A stretch of DNA of 64,000 nucleotides from Aquimarina spongiae (GCF_900141785.1 NZ_FQYP01000007.1:1-64000), one strand, 5' to 3'. Positions 39,001-48,303 are shown, counted from the first letter of the stretch. Made by a program: numbers and translations. Notes: generated from the sequence alone by a model not told the origin.

Positions 39001-39384
39001 GTGACTAAATTCAAAATCTTAATATTTATCGGATTTTTAATTTCGTGCAATAAGGAAAAAACGGAATTTGGAAATGCAGAATTATCACAAAGAATAAATC
39101 TAATTGAAATAACCGATTTAACAGAAAATTCATCTGATTTTGACAATGATACTCTGAAAATTATTGGTGACTTACATCTCGAATTGGAAAATAAAGGAAT
39201 TTTCAGCAAATCAGGTAAAATTTGGATAGACTCCTTTAAACCAGCTACTGAACTAGATACTGTATGGAAAAAAATGAACGGAAAGACGGTTGAGATAATC
39301 GGACTCTATAAAAGTGGAAAAACTGGACATTTAGGACTATATAATGGAGAGTTTAAGGAGATATACTATATCAAAGTGAATTAA
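39001..39384 (+). CDS. Small lipoprotein, unknown
   Basis: 127 residues from GTG at 39001, which gives a compact lipoprotein signal (TKFKILIFIGFLISC). An ATG at 38977 would add eight residues, but that sequence looks like spacer (ATGTTGTACATAAG). The mature part contains GDLHLELENKGIFSKSG and KTVEIIGLYKSGKTGHLGLYNG, an OB-like beta pattern. The family is not recognised. It is the first gene of the AT-rich region with palindromic spacers. Confidence 0.65.
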   Translation: MTKFKILIFIGFLISCNKEKTEFGNAELSQRINLIEITDLTENSSDFDNDTLKIIGDLHLELENKGIFSKSGKIWIDSFKPATELDTVWKKMNGKTVEIIGLYKSGKTGHLGLYNGEFKEIYYIKVN

Positions 39385-39394
39385 AAAAATCTAT

Positions 39395-39533
39395 GCACAA
39401 CAACCTATATGTGATTATAGCAACGAAGTGATCAATCGATTGGTCTATGTATTTTTTTAAAGGCGTAATGCTTGCAAAAAATAAAAGCCATAGTCGCTCA
39501 ACCCATACTACGGCTCTTATGCTAAACGTTACC
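39395..39533 (+). repeat. Cassette-type spacer, weak palindrome
   Basis: Starts CACAACAACC shortly after the lipoprotein stop and ends AAACGTTACCC 14 bp before the next ATG. It contains a GCC-AGT / ACT-GGC hairpin. Its right end matches the other AACGTTA spacers; the outer pairing is poor. Confidence 0.4.
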
Positions 39534-39546
39534 CAATATTGGAAAA

Positions 39547-40113
39547 ATGAGAACTGAAATTAAATATATAGAGCTGAAAAGTGGTTTTTCTGGAAATGGT
39601 CCAGCGTGGATTGGACTTGTATCGTTTTCAAAAAGCGGAAAGACAATTTATTTTGACGGCAAGGCATTTCAAAGTCTTGACGGAACTGGAATAAGTGGAA
39701 ACTTTTTTGATCCTGAGACAGATGACGAATATTGGATCTCAGGAGTTAAAAAAGATATGACTGACCGCCATAAATTTGGTGGTGGAAAAGTATTTGTGGA
39801 AAAACGGATTTTAAGTGATTATTTACAAATAATCAGTAAATCGGAATTACCAAAATCTGACTACGAATTAACCGAAGTGGAAACCGAAAAACCAATTGAG
39901 CGGATTAACGAATTGGAAAATGAAAAAGCTGAAATAAATGAATTCGATACTGACTTACATTTCAAAAAACCGAATGAACTAACTGACGAAGAAATTGAAT
40001 TCGTAATTTCTGAATTAGCTGAGGATGAGAAAAATGTTCAGTTCAATAAAGCTAGGAGAAGTTATAAGAAAAAACGTCTTGAATTAGAAGCGGAACTGGA
40101 AAAGCGAAAATAA
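39547..40113 (+). CDS. Conserved protein of unknown function
   Basis: 188 residues and soluble. The N-terminal half (EIKYIELKSGFSGNGPAWIG, then GKTIYFDGKAFQSL and EYWISGVKKDMTDRH) is a sequence I recognise as a widespread uncharacterised family, sometimes mislabelled as 1-deoxyxylulose-5-phosphate synthase, to which it has no visible relation. The C-terminal half is highly charged and helical. The gene starts directly after an AACGTTA spacer end and is followed 10 bp later by a serine hydrolase. Confidence 0.75.
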   Translation: MRTEIKYIELKSGFSGNGPAWIGLVSFSKSGKTIYFDGKAFQSLDGTGISGNFFDPETDDEYWISGVKKDMTDRHKFGGGKVFVEKRILSDYLQIISKSELPKSDYELTEVETEKPIERINELENEKAEINEFDTDLHFKKPNELTDEEIEFVISELAEDEKNVQFNKARRSYKKKRLELEAELEKRK

Positions 40114-40123
40114 AAAATATCAA

Positions 40124-41338
40124 ATGAAAAAGTTTCTGAAGAGTGCATTACTCACAATTCTTTCAATTGTCCTATTTCTCTTGGTACTTTTGTCTATTCA
40201 ATATACACCTACTTACGTTTATCGACTCATAACCATGAATGTAGCGGATGTTTATGATTACAAGAACTTTGAAAATCATAGGATTAAAGGAACAGAGCAT
40301 ACTAATACATTTATTTCAAATCCAAAAGAGAAGTATATAGAATCTTTATTCGAAGAACTCGTAACTAAAACTGGATTTAATAGCTTTGAAGAGTGGGCAA
40401 TCAAATCTCAAACCACCGCGTTAATTGTCATCAAAAAAGACACCATAATTTATGAGAAGTATTTTAATGGATTTAAGAGAGATTCCTATTTCCATTCTCA
40501 ATCTGTGGCAAAATCTTTTATATCATTTTTAATAGGAGCTGCTATTGATGATGGTCTAATTAAAAGTATAAATGATCCGATAACAAATTTTGTTCCCGAA
40601 CTTTTGGAGCGTGATCAGCGCTTTAAAAAAATAACCATCAAAGATTTATTAGAAATGCGCTCTGGGCTTGCATACAACACAAGTCTTATACCTTTTACCA
40701 ACATTCATTCTCCTTGGCACGACGAAGCGGTTGGATACTATCATCCCAATGTTCGAAAGCTGTTACTTGAGAATGTAGAAATTTCATCCGAACCGGGAAA
40801 AGATTTTCAATATTCCAATTATAATACAAGTTATTTAGGATTAATTCTAGAAAGAGCTACTAACTTAACCGTATCAAATTATTTGGAGCAGAAATTATGG
40901 TCAAAAATAATGGAATATGATGCGCTTTTCTCCTTAGATAGTAAGGAATCTAATTTTGAATATATGCCAAGTCGTTTGATTGCCCGAGCGATTGATTATG
41001 CACGTTTTGGTCAGCTTATGCTCAATGAAGGAAATTGGTATGGTAATCAGATTGTATCAAAAGATTGGGTACAAGAATCTACCCGAGAAAACAAATCAAT
41101 TCCACGAGATATTTATCCAAAGTGGTTTGGAAGAAGCGACAAAAGAATTTATTACAATTACCAATGGTGGGGTCATGTAAATAAAAACGGTACTTATCAT
41201 TTCTATGCAAATGGGAATCTTGGACAAAACATCTACATGATTCCCGAAAAAGAAACTGTAATTGTTCACTGTGGTAATTCACTTCAATATTATAGTAGTG
41301 ATTTTGATTTATGGAATGTTGCTTTACAGTTGAATTAG
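40124..41338 (+). CDS. Beta-lactamase-fold serine hydrolase
   Basis: 404 residues with an N-terminal membrane anchor or signal (ALLTILSIVLFLLVLLS). The catalytic SxxK is SVAK in FHSQSVAKSF and the YxN motif is YSN in FQYSNYNTSYLG. A C-terminal HFYANGNLGQ segment takes the place of the third motif. Typical of class C beta-lactamase-like esterases and 6-aminohexanoate-dimer hydrolases. It acts outside the cytoplasm; the substrate is unknown. Confidence 0.87.
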   Translation: MKKFLKSALLTILSIVLFLLVLLSIQYTPTYVYRLITMNVADVYDYKNFENHRIKGTEHTNTFISNPKEKYIESLFEELVTKTGFNSFEEWAIKSQTTALIVIKKDTIIYEKYFNGFKRDSYFHSQSVAKSFISFLIGAAIDDGLIKSINDPITNFVPELLERDQRFKKITIKDLLEMRSGLAYNTSLIPFTNIHSPWHDEAVGYYHPNVRKLLLENVEISSEPGKDFQYSNYNTSYLGLILERATNLTVSNYLEQKLWSKIMEYDALFSLDSKESNFEYMPSRLIARAIDYARFGQLMLNEGNWYGNQIVSKDWVQESTRENKSIPRDIYPKWFGRSDKRIYYNYQWWGHVNKNGTYHFYANGNLGQNIYMIPEKETVIVHCGNSLQYYSSDFDLWNVALQLN

Positions 41339-41681
41339 AATTAAATAACAGTTAATATTCAAAATAAAAACTGGCTGTAACGCGGTGTATAAAACATAAC
41401 TAATAATTACTAAACCGAAAGGTTTGTGTATATTTATGAAGTCAGTCTATTTTTAATTTGGATTTTCAAAAGAGAAAAAAATAAAAATTCGGCTCTGTGT
41501 TAAACCGATAAGTTAGTGTCTTTTTGCACGCTACGTTTCATACACAAGTCCGTTGTGTATAATTATCAAGTCTAATAACTAAACTATTCGGATAGTTAAT
41601 CTTCTAAAAAGGTAGGTTTACTCATTTTAAGTTTTATGAATAAGCTGACTAACATAGTTTTGTATATAAACCGACCAAATA
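41339..41681. other. Intergenic region with cassette-type palindrome
   Basis: 343 bp without a gene. It contains an imperfect inverted repeat between 41376 (GTAACGCGGTGTATAAAAC) and 41558 (GTTTCATACACAAGTCCGTTG on the same strand), enclosing the small hairpin AAACCGAAAGGTTT. Nothing else recognisable. Confidence 0.5.
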
Positions 41682-42248
41682 ATGAAAAAAATACTATACT
41701 TATTTATAATACTTTTCAGTTATAATCTGTCTTCTCAAGATTTATTGGATTTAGCTTTAGTTGATAAAACAAAGATTATTAACAAAGATGGTTACAAACC
41801 TAATTTAAAAACGGACAAATGGAATATCTATAATTATCTCTATGAGTTAAATGAAAGTAAGCGGATTTTGAATGACTCGATAACCTTAATTGAACTAATT
41901 TCAAAAAGTACTACTCAAAACTTGACGGAATGGAAAGTGGACGAACTAAATGAAGTTTATCTGATAAAAAAGAATCAGAAAATTAGTATAAATGCTGCTC
42001 TGGAATCTATTAAACCGAAATCTAAAGAACAGGAAAGAGAACTAAAAAGAAAAATCAGACAGTATAATAATAATCCAAATAAATGGAGAGGTTGGCCAAT
42101 ATCAATATCTCGACCTGTTTATTCTAACGATAATAAATACAGTGTAATTAGTTTTAAATTCGGGAATAATGGAGGATACTCCTGCCTATACCAAAACTTA
42201 AACCAAGAATGGAAATTGATTGGAGTTTTTAATCGATTTGCTTATTAA
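41682..42248 (+). CDS. Secreted protein of unknown function
   Basis: 188 residues with a signal peptide (KKILYLFIILFSYNLSSQ). The body has a charged helical middle and a C-terminal beta part (YSVISFKFGNNGGYSCLYQN, then EWKLIGVFNRFAY) that resembles the end of small secreted flavobacterial proteins. No family is recognised. It is flanked on both sides by palindromic spacers. Confidence 0.7.
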   Translation: MKKILYLFIILFSYNLSSQDLLDLALVDKTKIINKDGYKPNLKTDKWNIYNYLYELNESKRILNDSITLIELISKSTTQNLTEWKVDELNEVYLIKKNQKISINAALESIKPKSKEQERELKRKIRQYNNNPNKWRGWPISISRPVYSNDNKYSVISFKFGNNGGYSCLYQNLNQEWKLIGVFNRFAY

Positions 42249-42255
42249 AAAACTA

Positions 42256-42323
42256 TACACAACAATTTGTATAACGCATAAGCTCCCTTCGGGAAGCAAA
42301 CGCACCATACAAGAGCCGTTGGC
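42256..42323 (+). repeat. Cassette-type palindrome
   Basis: Left arm CACAACAATTTGTATAACGC pairs imperfectly with the right arm CGCACCATACAAGAGCCGTTG. An inner hairpin GCTCCCTTCGGGAAGC lies between them. It begins 8 bp after a stop codon and ends 37 bp before the next ATG. Confidence 0.55.
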
Positions 42324-42360
42324 TCTGATTTAAGTAAACGTAAACCAAAAAACAATTTTA

Positions 42361-43050
42361 ATGAAATTCATAGAATTAGAACTTTATACAAACAAATTTG
42401 AGTCTGAATTAAAATTCTATTCAAAAACGTTAGGTTTTAAACTTTTAAAGCAAAGTGACATTTCATTTACAGTCGAAATCGGTTGGAGCAAATTAACTTT
42501 TAAAAAATCCAAAAAAGAACACAAATACCATTATTGTTTTTTAATCCCAACAAACCATCTAAACAAAGCATTAGAGTGGATGGAAAAGAGAACGAAAGTA
42601 ATAGATATTGAAAACGGGAGAAAAACTCAAAACTTTGAATCTTGGAATGCAGACTCTTTCTATTTCTATGATGCTAGCGGAAATATAGCTGAATTTATTG
42701 TTCGTTATGACCTGAAAAATGACGATAAAACTGATTTTGACATTTCAAAAGTATTAGGAGTAAATGAAATGGGAATGCCTACAAATGATGTGAGAAAAAT
42801 AAATATACAGTTAGAAAACGAATTGGGTACTAAATTTTGGAAAGGAGATATCGAAAGATTTGGAACTAATGGAAATCAAGAAGGAATTTTATTGCTTCCT
42901 AACTATAAAGTAAAAGAAATTTGGTTTCCAACAACTTTAAAGATAAAGCCACAATCTTTTAACGCTATTATTGAAAATAATGGACAAGAATATAAAATAG
43001 AATACAAAGAAGAGCGATTAAAAATAAAAAATACAGCCAACAATGTGTGA
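42361..43050 (+). CDS. VOC (glyoxalase-like) family protein
   Basis: 229 residues. It starts with the VOC pattern FIELELYTNKFESELKFYSK-LGF and contains SFYFYDASGNIAEFIVRYD, where the E is a likely metal ligand. A second, shorter half may be a degenerate VOC unit. Enzymatic function is unknown. Its stop codon lies inside the left arm of the next palindrome. Confidence 0.8.
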   Translation: MKFIELELYTNKFESELKFYSKTLGFKLLKQSDISFTVEIGWSKLTFKKSKKEHKYHYCFLIPTNHLNKALEWMEKRTKVIDIENGRKTQNFESWNADSFYFYDASGNIAEFIVRYDLKNDDKTDFDISKVLGVNEMGMPTNDVRKINIQLENELGTKFWKGDIERFGTNGNQEGILLLPNYKVKEIWFPTTLKIKPQSFNAIIENNGQEYKIEYKEERLKIKNTANNV

Positions 43051-43084
43051 AAATACATTAAAACGCATTTTACACTAGATGTTG
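43038..43084 (+). repeat. Short cassette-type palindrome overlapping a stop codon
   Basis: CAACAATGTGTGAAAAT and ATTTTACACTAGATGTTG form an imperfect stem. The TGA of the VOC gene lies in the left arm, as in other spacers here that begin within the coding end. Confidence 0.5.
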
Positions 43085-43092
43085 TAAAACAT

Positions 43093-43655
43093 TTGACCGA
43101 AATGAATCGCATCCTTCAAATTTTAGGGATTATAATAATATTGATTAGTTGTAAGTCGACTAAAATTGGTTCGGAATCCGAAATTGGTTCAAAATCTGAG
43201 TTCAAAATGATGAACGAATCTGTAAATCTTTATGCATTTATCGGAGAAAAATTATCTGTAATTGAATTTGATCCAAATGAAAATAATGAACGAATGGAAA
43301 TTGACTCTATAACAGGAGACACTCTGATTTTTAAAAATTGGGTAATGGACAACGGATTTAAATGTAAGTACAAAGTTCTTAGAAATGTATATAACGAATT
43401 AGAAACTGACACGGTCGAGTTCGAAGCTTATGACCATTACGGTAGACCTGCATTTGAAAATTACGAAAATGCTATACTATATTTATCTTATAGTGAGGAA
43501 GAAAAAAATACTATCACCAGAAATACATATTTGACCCAATAAAAAAGAATAAAAATGGAAAATGGAAAGGGCGGAAAGGAAAAAGTGTTGAAAAATTATT
43601 TACCGAACAGAAAAACAGATTTTTAAGAGCTCGTGGAGTATTTGAAAATGAATAA
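43093..43655 (+). pseudogene. Frameshifted lipoprotein gene
   Basis: The first part (43093-43542) encodes a lipoprotein signal (RILQILGIIIILISC) and a body ending YLSYSEEEKNTITRNTYLTQ. In the -1 frame, starting at the A7 run 43502-43508, coding continues naturally (KKYYHQKYIFDPIKKNKNGK, then GKSVEKLFTEQKNRF and LRARGVFENE) to a stop at 43653. Restoring one A would join both into one protein of about 187 residues. The family is unknown. It may be a sequencing or assembly error in the homopolymer, a real inactivation, or slippage; 43093-43542 would then be what is usually annotated. Confidence 0.75.
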
Positions 43656-43711
43656 AAACCTTTTACAATAACGCTTATAAGTAATTGCTTGTTCTCACTT
43701 AATTCACTTGA

Positions 43712-43921
43712 ATGAAGAAAAGAAAAATTATATTAATTCATCTGACATTATTCATAACCCTAACCGCAGTTTTGTTCTTTTCGGCAGAATCTTTATTAAA
43801 AATATTGGCTCCCGGTTTTCACGATGTGGTAATGTGGTTAAGTTTGATATTCTTTGGTGCAATTGGAATCTTAATTTTGACAACAATTTCTTGTGTGATT
43901 TTTATAAAAAGACAATCTTAA
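43712..43921 (+). CDS. Small two-helix membrane protein
   Basis: 69 residues with two hydrophobic helices (IILIHLTLFITLTAVLFF and VMWLSLIFFGAIGILILTTI) and basic ends. An overlapping ORF starting 4 bp earlier in another frame lacks these properties. Function unknown. Confidence 0.65.
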   Translation: MKKRKIILIHLTLFITLTAVLFFSAESLLKILAPGFHDVVMWLSLIFFGAIGILILTTISCVIFIKRQS

Positions 43922-43950
43922 TGTTTTAGAAAAAAAGTATCCCTGCTTAA

Positions 43951-44400
43951 ATGAATATTAGCTTTGATCTTGATAGCACATTAATTCCTAATGGGAAAGA
44001 ATTCGAAATAGAAAAGAGAAGCGGAATTGCTAAACTGTTTGGAATTGAGGAAATACGAAAAGGCAGTTCCGAACTGATTTCCGACTTGCAAAAAGATGGA
44101 CACAAAATTCATATTTACACAACATCTTTTCGGACAAAAAGAAAAATAAGATGGACGTTAAAATATTATGGAATTAAAGTTGATCGAATTGTGAATCAAA
44201 CAGAAAATGAACGGACTTTAAAATCGCTGAATATAAATTCGTCTAAGTTTCCTTTGGCTTTTGACTTTGACATACATATTGACGATTCAAAAGGTGTCGG
44301 AATAGAAGCTGAACGATTAAATTTTAAGGCGATTATAGTTGAACAATCTGACAAAAGTTGGGTTGAAAAAATAAAAAAAGAAATAAAAAACATTGGGTAA
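43951..44400 (+). CDS. HAD-like hydrolase
   Basis: 149 residues. Motif I is FDLDSTLIP with the nucleophile Asp, motif II is the T/S in IYTTSF, and the late acidic motif is HIDDSKGVG. This is a small HAD fold without a large cap, probably a phosphatase of unknown substrate. The stop codon TAA is part of the left end of the following palindrome (GGGTAACAAAGTGTATAG). Confidence 0.82.
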   Translation: MNISFDLDSTLIPNGKEFEIEKRSGIAKLFGIEEIRKGSSELISDLQKDGHKIHIYTTSFRTKRKIRWTLKYYGIKVDRIVNQTENERTLKSLNINSSKFPLAFDFDIHIDDSKGVGIEAERLNFKAIIVEQSDKSWVEKIKKEIKNIG

Positions 44401-44524
44401 CAAAGTGTATAGCTCATTACGGCCGAATTCCTTGACGGAATTCATTGCAGATTTGCTACCTTAGTGACTTATCGGAATGTTTCCGAAGGAAACATTCCAC
44501 AACGAGCCATACACAGAACGTTAG
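44397..44524 (+). repeat. Best attC-like palindrome
   Basis: Left end GTAACAAAGTGTATAGCTC pairs with right end GAGCCATACACAGAACGTTAG. Inside are two perfect hairpins: GAATTCC/GGAATTC (44425-44443) and an 11-bp stem with a 3-nt loop (44474-44498). It also carries a promoter-like TACCTTAG. The ends TAACAA...CGTTAG are those expected of an integron attC site, although the R boxes are not perfect. The next ATG is 14 bp away. Confidence 0.6.
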
Positions 44525-44538
44525 CACACATCTAAAAA

Positions 44539-45180
44539 ATGACGACATTTTTAGCTTTACTAACAATATTTTTAGGAATCAGCCTAGTATTGATTTTAAC
44601 AAAATCTGACTTTCCTAAATTGGAAAAGGTAATTAAGCGAATTTCGTTTTACTCTTTAATTGGAATTTTAATCTGCAGTTTACTTTTGGTTTTTGACCTT
44701 CGGGTTAAAGGAAAGTATACAATCACAATTATCGGATTGACTTTCTTGCTCTCAACAATTCTTCTATTCGGATTGGCTAAAAAATTACAAACTAAAATAG
44801 TAAGTGGAGTTTTAACTATCCCAATCACGATATTCGGGGTTTTGAGCTTGGTTTGGGAAATGCCTATCATTTTTTTCTATCTTTTAGCGATGCCTTTTCA
44901 CCCACCAAAAGAAAAATTTGAAATTGACAAAAAACATAACATAGAAGTTAGAAATGGTGGATTTATGGCTTGTGGCGAAAGTCTGTTTATTACAGAAAGC
45001 ACTATATTTATTTTGGATAAAACAAAACACGTGGGGAATAACCTTTGTGCAACTGGAATTAATAAAATTGAGGCCTTACATTTTGAAGAAAACAAAATTG
45101 AGTTTTTAATACATCATGATGGAAAAACTGAATTTGAAAATCCATATACGTATCAACCAGAAATAAAAAACATGTGGTAA
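44539..45180 (+). CDS. Multi-helix membrane protein, unknown
   Basis: 213 residues. Four to five hydrophobic segments lie in the first 130 residues (from FLALLTIFLGISLVLIL to FGVLSLVWEMPIIFFYLLAM), followed by a soluble tail of about 80 residues with one notable GGFMACGES stretch. No family recognised. It begins immediately after the best attC-like spacer, as a cassette gene would. Confidence 0.7.
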   Translation: MTTFLALLTIFLGISLVLILTKSDFPKLEKVIKRISFYSLIGILICSLLLVFDLRVKGKYTITIIGLTFLLSTILLFGLAKKLQTKIVSGVLTIPITIFGVLSLVWEMPIIFFYLLAMPFHPPKEKFEIDKKHNIEVRNGGFMACGESLFITESTIFILDKTKHVGNNLCATGINKIEALHFEENKIEFLIHHDGKTEFENPYTYQPEIKNMW

Positions 45181-45254
45181 AAGTTTGCATATGGTATATA
45201 CCGCCTTTGGCTGGTAAACGTAACATACAAGGAACATTATAAGCAGCTATAAGG

Positions 45255-45974
45255 ATGAAAATCATAACTACAATATCAATATTTTTTATTTCGAATATTG
45301 TTTTGGGACAATACTTGGGTTATTCGCCCATAGACGATTCGGATGTAGCAAAATGGATTCCAAAATACCAAATGGAATACTATGGAGTCTATGATTTTGG
45401 GGATTCCGAAGGAGAATCTACCCTAGTTCTATTCGGCACAGGATCTGAAATAATTACCCAAGTAAAAAGTGGAAAGTGGAACTCCGATACTAAAGCAACT
45501 GAATGGATATCTGTTTATGATAACTTGACTAAGGTTACGATTGATAAGAATGGACAGTTCACATCTGACCAATATCAAGGAGAATTCGTTACTTATGAAA
45601 ATAACGGAAATCCAATAAAATGCTTAAAAGTTTATGATTCCTGGAGTGGAGTATCAGAGAAAAAAGGAGAATACGAACTTGGCCGTAAGACAAATCAAAA
45701 CGTATCTGAAGTATTTTACGGACACTATGCAAATGCTTCATTTGAAAATCTAAGCCCTGAAAATCTCGAAAAAATGTCATCCAGGGAACTTCAAATTATG
45801 AGAAATGAAATCTTTGCCAGATATGGATACCGGTTTATTAAAGGAGGTAAAATGGACCTTCATTTTAGACAACAAAATTGGTATAAGCCTCAACATTCAA
45901 ATGTGGACAAATTTTTAACTTCTTTGGAGAAACGAAATATTAAGCTAATCCAAGAAATGGAAGGAAGACCTTAA
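45255..45974 (+). CDS. Secreted YARHG-domain protein
   Basis: 239 residues with a signal peptide (IITTISIFFISNIVLGQ). The C-terminus is a YARHG domain: SSRELQIMRNEIFARYGY, FIKGGKMDLHFRQQNWY and a terminal LEKRNIKLIQ. YARHG domains are extracellular and of unknown biochemical role, often in Bacteroidota and clostridia. The N-terminal part has no recognised motif. Confidence 0.85.
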   Translation: MKIITTISIFFISNIVLGQYLGYSPIDDSDVAKWIPKYQMEYYGVYDFGDSEGESTLVLFGTGSEIITQVKSGKWNSDTKATEWISVYDNLTKVTIDKNGQFTSDQYQGEFVTYENNGNPIKCLKVYDSWSGVSEKKGEYELGRKTNQNVSEVFYGHYANASFENLSPENLEKMSSRELQIMRNEIFARYGYRFIKGGKMDLHFRQQNWYKPQHSNVDKFLTSLEKRNIKLIQEMEGRP

Positions 45975-45981
45975 AAAAAGT

Positions 45982-46066
45982 ACCTAACGATTTGTGTAGT
46001 GTATTTGAAAAAATGAAACAGATAATATTAGTTCCTTAAACATACAACGAAATCACATACACCCGC
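45982..46066. repeat. Cassette-type spacer, degenerate
   Basis: Starts ACCTAAC (a perfect RYYYAAC box) followed by GATTTGTGTAG and ends ATCACATACACCCGC. Pairing is only partial and no GTT box is seen at the right end. It lies between convergent genes. Confidence 0.35.
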
Positions 46067-46071
46067 TAGAA

Positions 46072-46692
46072 TTAATTAGAAAACCAACTATCTATTACAC
46101 CCTTAATTTCCAATTTGGCTTTAGCCAGAATCGAATCTAGTTTATGTCTATTTTGATCAACCCCAAAAGCTAAAATTTGTTCAGAACTTATTCCTATAAA
46201 ATCAAAATTTTGTTTTATTGTTGATGAAGCATATTCCTTTACATCATCAGCATTACTGTAATCAAAACCACTAACAATAATAGATAAAGCTTTCTTGTTG
46301 GTGCATAGACCTTTAAATCCCATTTCAGGACTAAAAGAAAATGTTTTATCACTTACCACAATAGCATCAATCCAGGCTTTAACTGTAGCGGGTAAGGTAA
46401 AATTATAAATAGGAAAAGCTACAACAATATGATCCACTTTGAGTAAGTGATTGATATATCTATGATGATTTGATAAAATAGAAAGTTCAGACTTTGAAAA
46501 ATCCCTTTTTCCATTGTTCCATTCCATGATCAAATTAAGGTTGTCTACCAATAATAAATCTGGAGGTGTTTCGGATAAGTCTATGTGAATTAACTCTGTT
46601 TTTCCATTAGCCAATTTAACGAATTCATCAAACAAGATTTTTGTGTAAGAACCCTTCCTTGGTGTGTAATTAATTACTAATGTTTTTGTCAT
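46072..46692 (-). CDS. FMN-dependent NAD(P)H oxidoreductase, azoreductase-like
   Basis: 206 residues from the ATG at 46692; an ATG 18 bp earlier gives a KKKE extension that does not fit the family. The N-terminal flavodoxin strand and phosphate loop are LVINYTPRKGSYT, and AFPIYNFTLPATVKAWIDAI is the typical FMN/partner motif of AzoR and NQO-like quinone reductases. Probably reduces quinones or azo compounds. It is divergent from a LysR regulator that likely controls it. Confidence 0.88.
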   Translation of the reverse strand: MTKTLVINYTPRKGSYTKILFDEFVKLANGKTELIHIDLSETPPDLLLVDNLNLIMEWNNGKRDFSKSELSILSNHHRYINHLLKVDHIVVAFPIYNFTLPATVKAWIDAIVVSDKTFSFSPEMGFKGLCTNKKALSIIVSGFDYSNADDVKEYASSTIKQNFDFIGISSEQILAFGVDQNRHKLDSILAKAKLEIKGVIDSWFSN

Positions 46693-46789
46693 GATTTCTT
46701 TTTTTTTCAAAAGTAATCAGAGTCAATTGATAATTTTAATTATTTTAGTTAGCCAATTAATAACTATTGTTATGATTAATTTAGAATGA

Positions 46790-47665
46790 CTGAGAACTTT
46801 TAGCGCTATATATGAATGCAAGAAGATAACAGAAGCTTCTAAAAAATTAAATATGACGCAACCAGGAGTAAGTAAACATTTGGCTGCACTAGAAAATCAT
46901 ATTGGAAAAAAATTATTTGAAAGAACCACCCGTAAATTAACTCCTACTGAATATGGTAAGTTTTACTACTCTCAAATAAAGACCCCATTACAGGAACTGG
47001 AGAAAGTAGAATATTATTCAAGTCAAAGAGCAAAGAAACAACGTAGTGCAATAACAATAGGATGTACCACAGACTTTTTTCAAAAAGAACTAAGACAAAT
47101 AATCTATTCTTTTGATATGTATATCGTTACTTGTTTCGGCACCGAAAAAGAACTAGTTGAAGCCCTTGAAGCTGATAACGTTCAATTACTTGTGGGAATA
47201 AAAAAATACTATAAATACGACCATGAATTCACTTTTTTGAAAGAAGAAGAATTAATTATAATCAGCTCAAATGACATTGAAATACCGGAAGATTTAAAAA
47301 AAGATGAAAAACAACTCATCAAATGGCTACAAAGACAAACTTGGTTCACTTTTGATAATGAACAAGATGATATAAAAAAGTTTTGGGAAACAACATTCAG
47401 TACTACGCCTAAAATTGTCCCAAGGTATATTTTACCCTCTTATCTAGATATTATAGAGTCTATAAAACACAATCAAGGCTTTAGTATTGTACCTAAACAC
47501 TTGTGTAATGAAGCATTAGAAAACAACTCAATTAAAATACCATTTGAAGCATCAATGCCTACACATCAAAAAAGATTTTATTCAAATAAATTAAAAAATA
47601 GTAGGTTGAAAGAAATCAATACATTTAAAGAGCTAATAGAAAAAACTGGTACTAACACTGCATAA
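46790..47665 (+). CDS. LysR family transcriptional regulator, start codon unclear
   Basis: The HTH is coded from 46790 (LRTFSAIYECKKITEASKKL, then NMTQPGVSKHLAALENH). The first ATG of this frame at 46853 falls inside the HTH and would delete its first helices. No ATG, GTG or TTG precedes it before the stop at 46787, so the start is CTG 46790, or a one-base indel separates it from the ATG at 46786 (other frame). The effector domain is shorter and divergent (IGCTTDFFQKELRQIIYSF onward). Divergent from the azoreductase-like gene with about 100 bp between, the classic LysR-target layout. Confidence 0.82.
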   Translation: MRTFSAIYECKKITEASKKLNMTQPGVSKHLAALENHIGKKLFERTTRKLTPTEYGKFYYSQIKTPLQELEKVEYYSSQRAKKQRSAITIGCTTDFFQKELRQIIYSFDMYIVTCFGTEKELVEALEADNVQLLVGIKKYYKYDHEFTFLKEEELIIISSNDIEIPEDLKKDEKQLIKWLQRQTWFTFDNEQDDIKKFWETTFSTTPKIVPRYILPSYLDIIESIKHNQGFSIVPKHLCNEALENNSIKIPFEASMPTHQKRFYSNKLKNSRLKEINTFKELIEKTGTNTA

Positions 47666-47860
47666 AAAGACATAGTGCTGTTTTGGATTGTTCCAAAATT
47701 TTGAGTTCATCTACTGTATTGCCAAATATGAAATTTGATATTTCAATATTGAAGATATTCGCAGAATACTATATTTGGCATAGTTATAGCTCTGAAGTTA
47801 TTGCTACGTCCCCTGGCCTACATTTCTTGTACTTACCGTTGGATATAATTCCATCCGAAA

Positions 47861-48274
47861 ATGAAAAACAATAAGTTGCAAATAACATTTAAATTATTGT
47901 GGTTAGGTATTACCCTATTTACAATCTATATGCTTGGTTGGTTGACTTTCATTCTTTTTTGGTTAGGAAATATATTTAATGAAAAATATGATTTTTGGAA
48001 TTTATTACTGCCAAATATCCTGACGATTGGAATACTAATCATCTATACAAAAGAAATTTTATTTGGATATAGACCAAAATCTTCAAATTGGAATTTGAAA
48101 TCATTACTCGTATTTTCAATCCTCATCATCATATTAACTATAGTTCAGATTTCACAATTTGAAGTATTGTTTGACAACCCTAAATCAAAATCTTGGCAAA
48201 TAACTTTATCGCTTATTACAATTCTAACCGCTTATGTTGGAATTCTATTGAATAGAACACTGAGAGTCAAATGA
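47861..48274 (+). CDS. Four-helix membrane protein, unknown
   Basis: 137 residues with four hydrophobic helices (ITLFTIYMLGWLTFILFWLG, LLPNILTIGILIIYT, SLLVFSILIIILTIVQI, ITLSLITILTAYVGILL). No motif recognised. It overlaps the next ORF start region by four bases, but the real downstream start is probably 30 bp later. Confidence 0.7.
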   Translation: MKNNKLQITFKLLWLGITLFTIYMLGWLTFILFWLGNIFNEKYDFWNLLLPNILTIGILIIYTKEILFGYRPKSSNWNLKSLLVFSILIIILTIVQISQFEVLFDNPKSKSWQITLSLITILTAYVGILLNRTLRVK

Positions 48275-48303
48275 TTCTTAAAATAAAATTGACTTACAAC
48301 ACT

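Noticed and set aside
43708..43929. 73-codon ORF overlapping the small membrane protein
   Set aside because: Shares its DNA with the 43712 frame, which has two clear transmembrane helices; this one is a shadow.
47683..47874. 63-codon plus-strand ORF with a TTG start
   Set aside because: Poor start, atypical composition and overlap with the next gene start; no family features.
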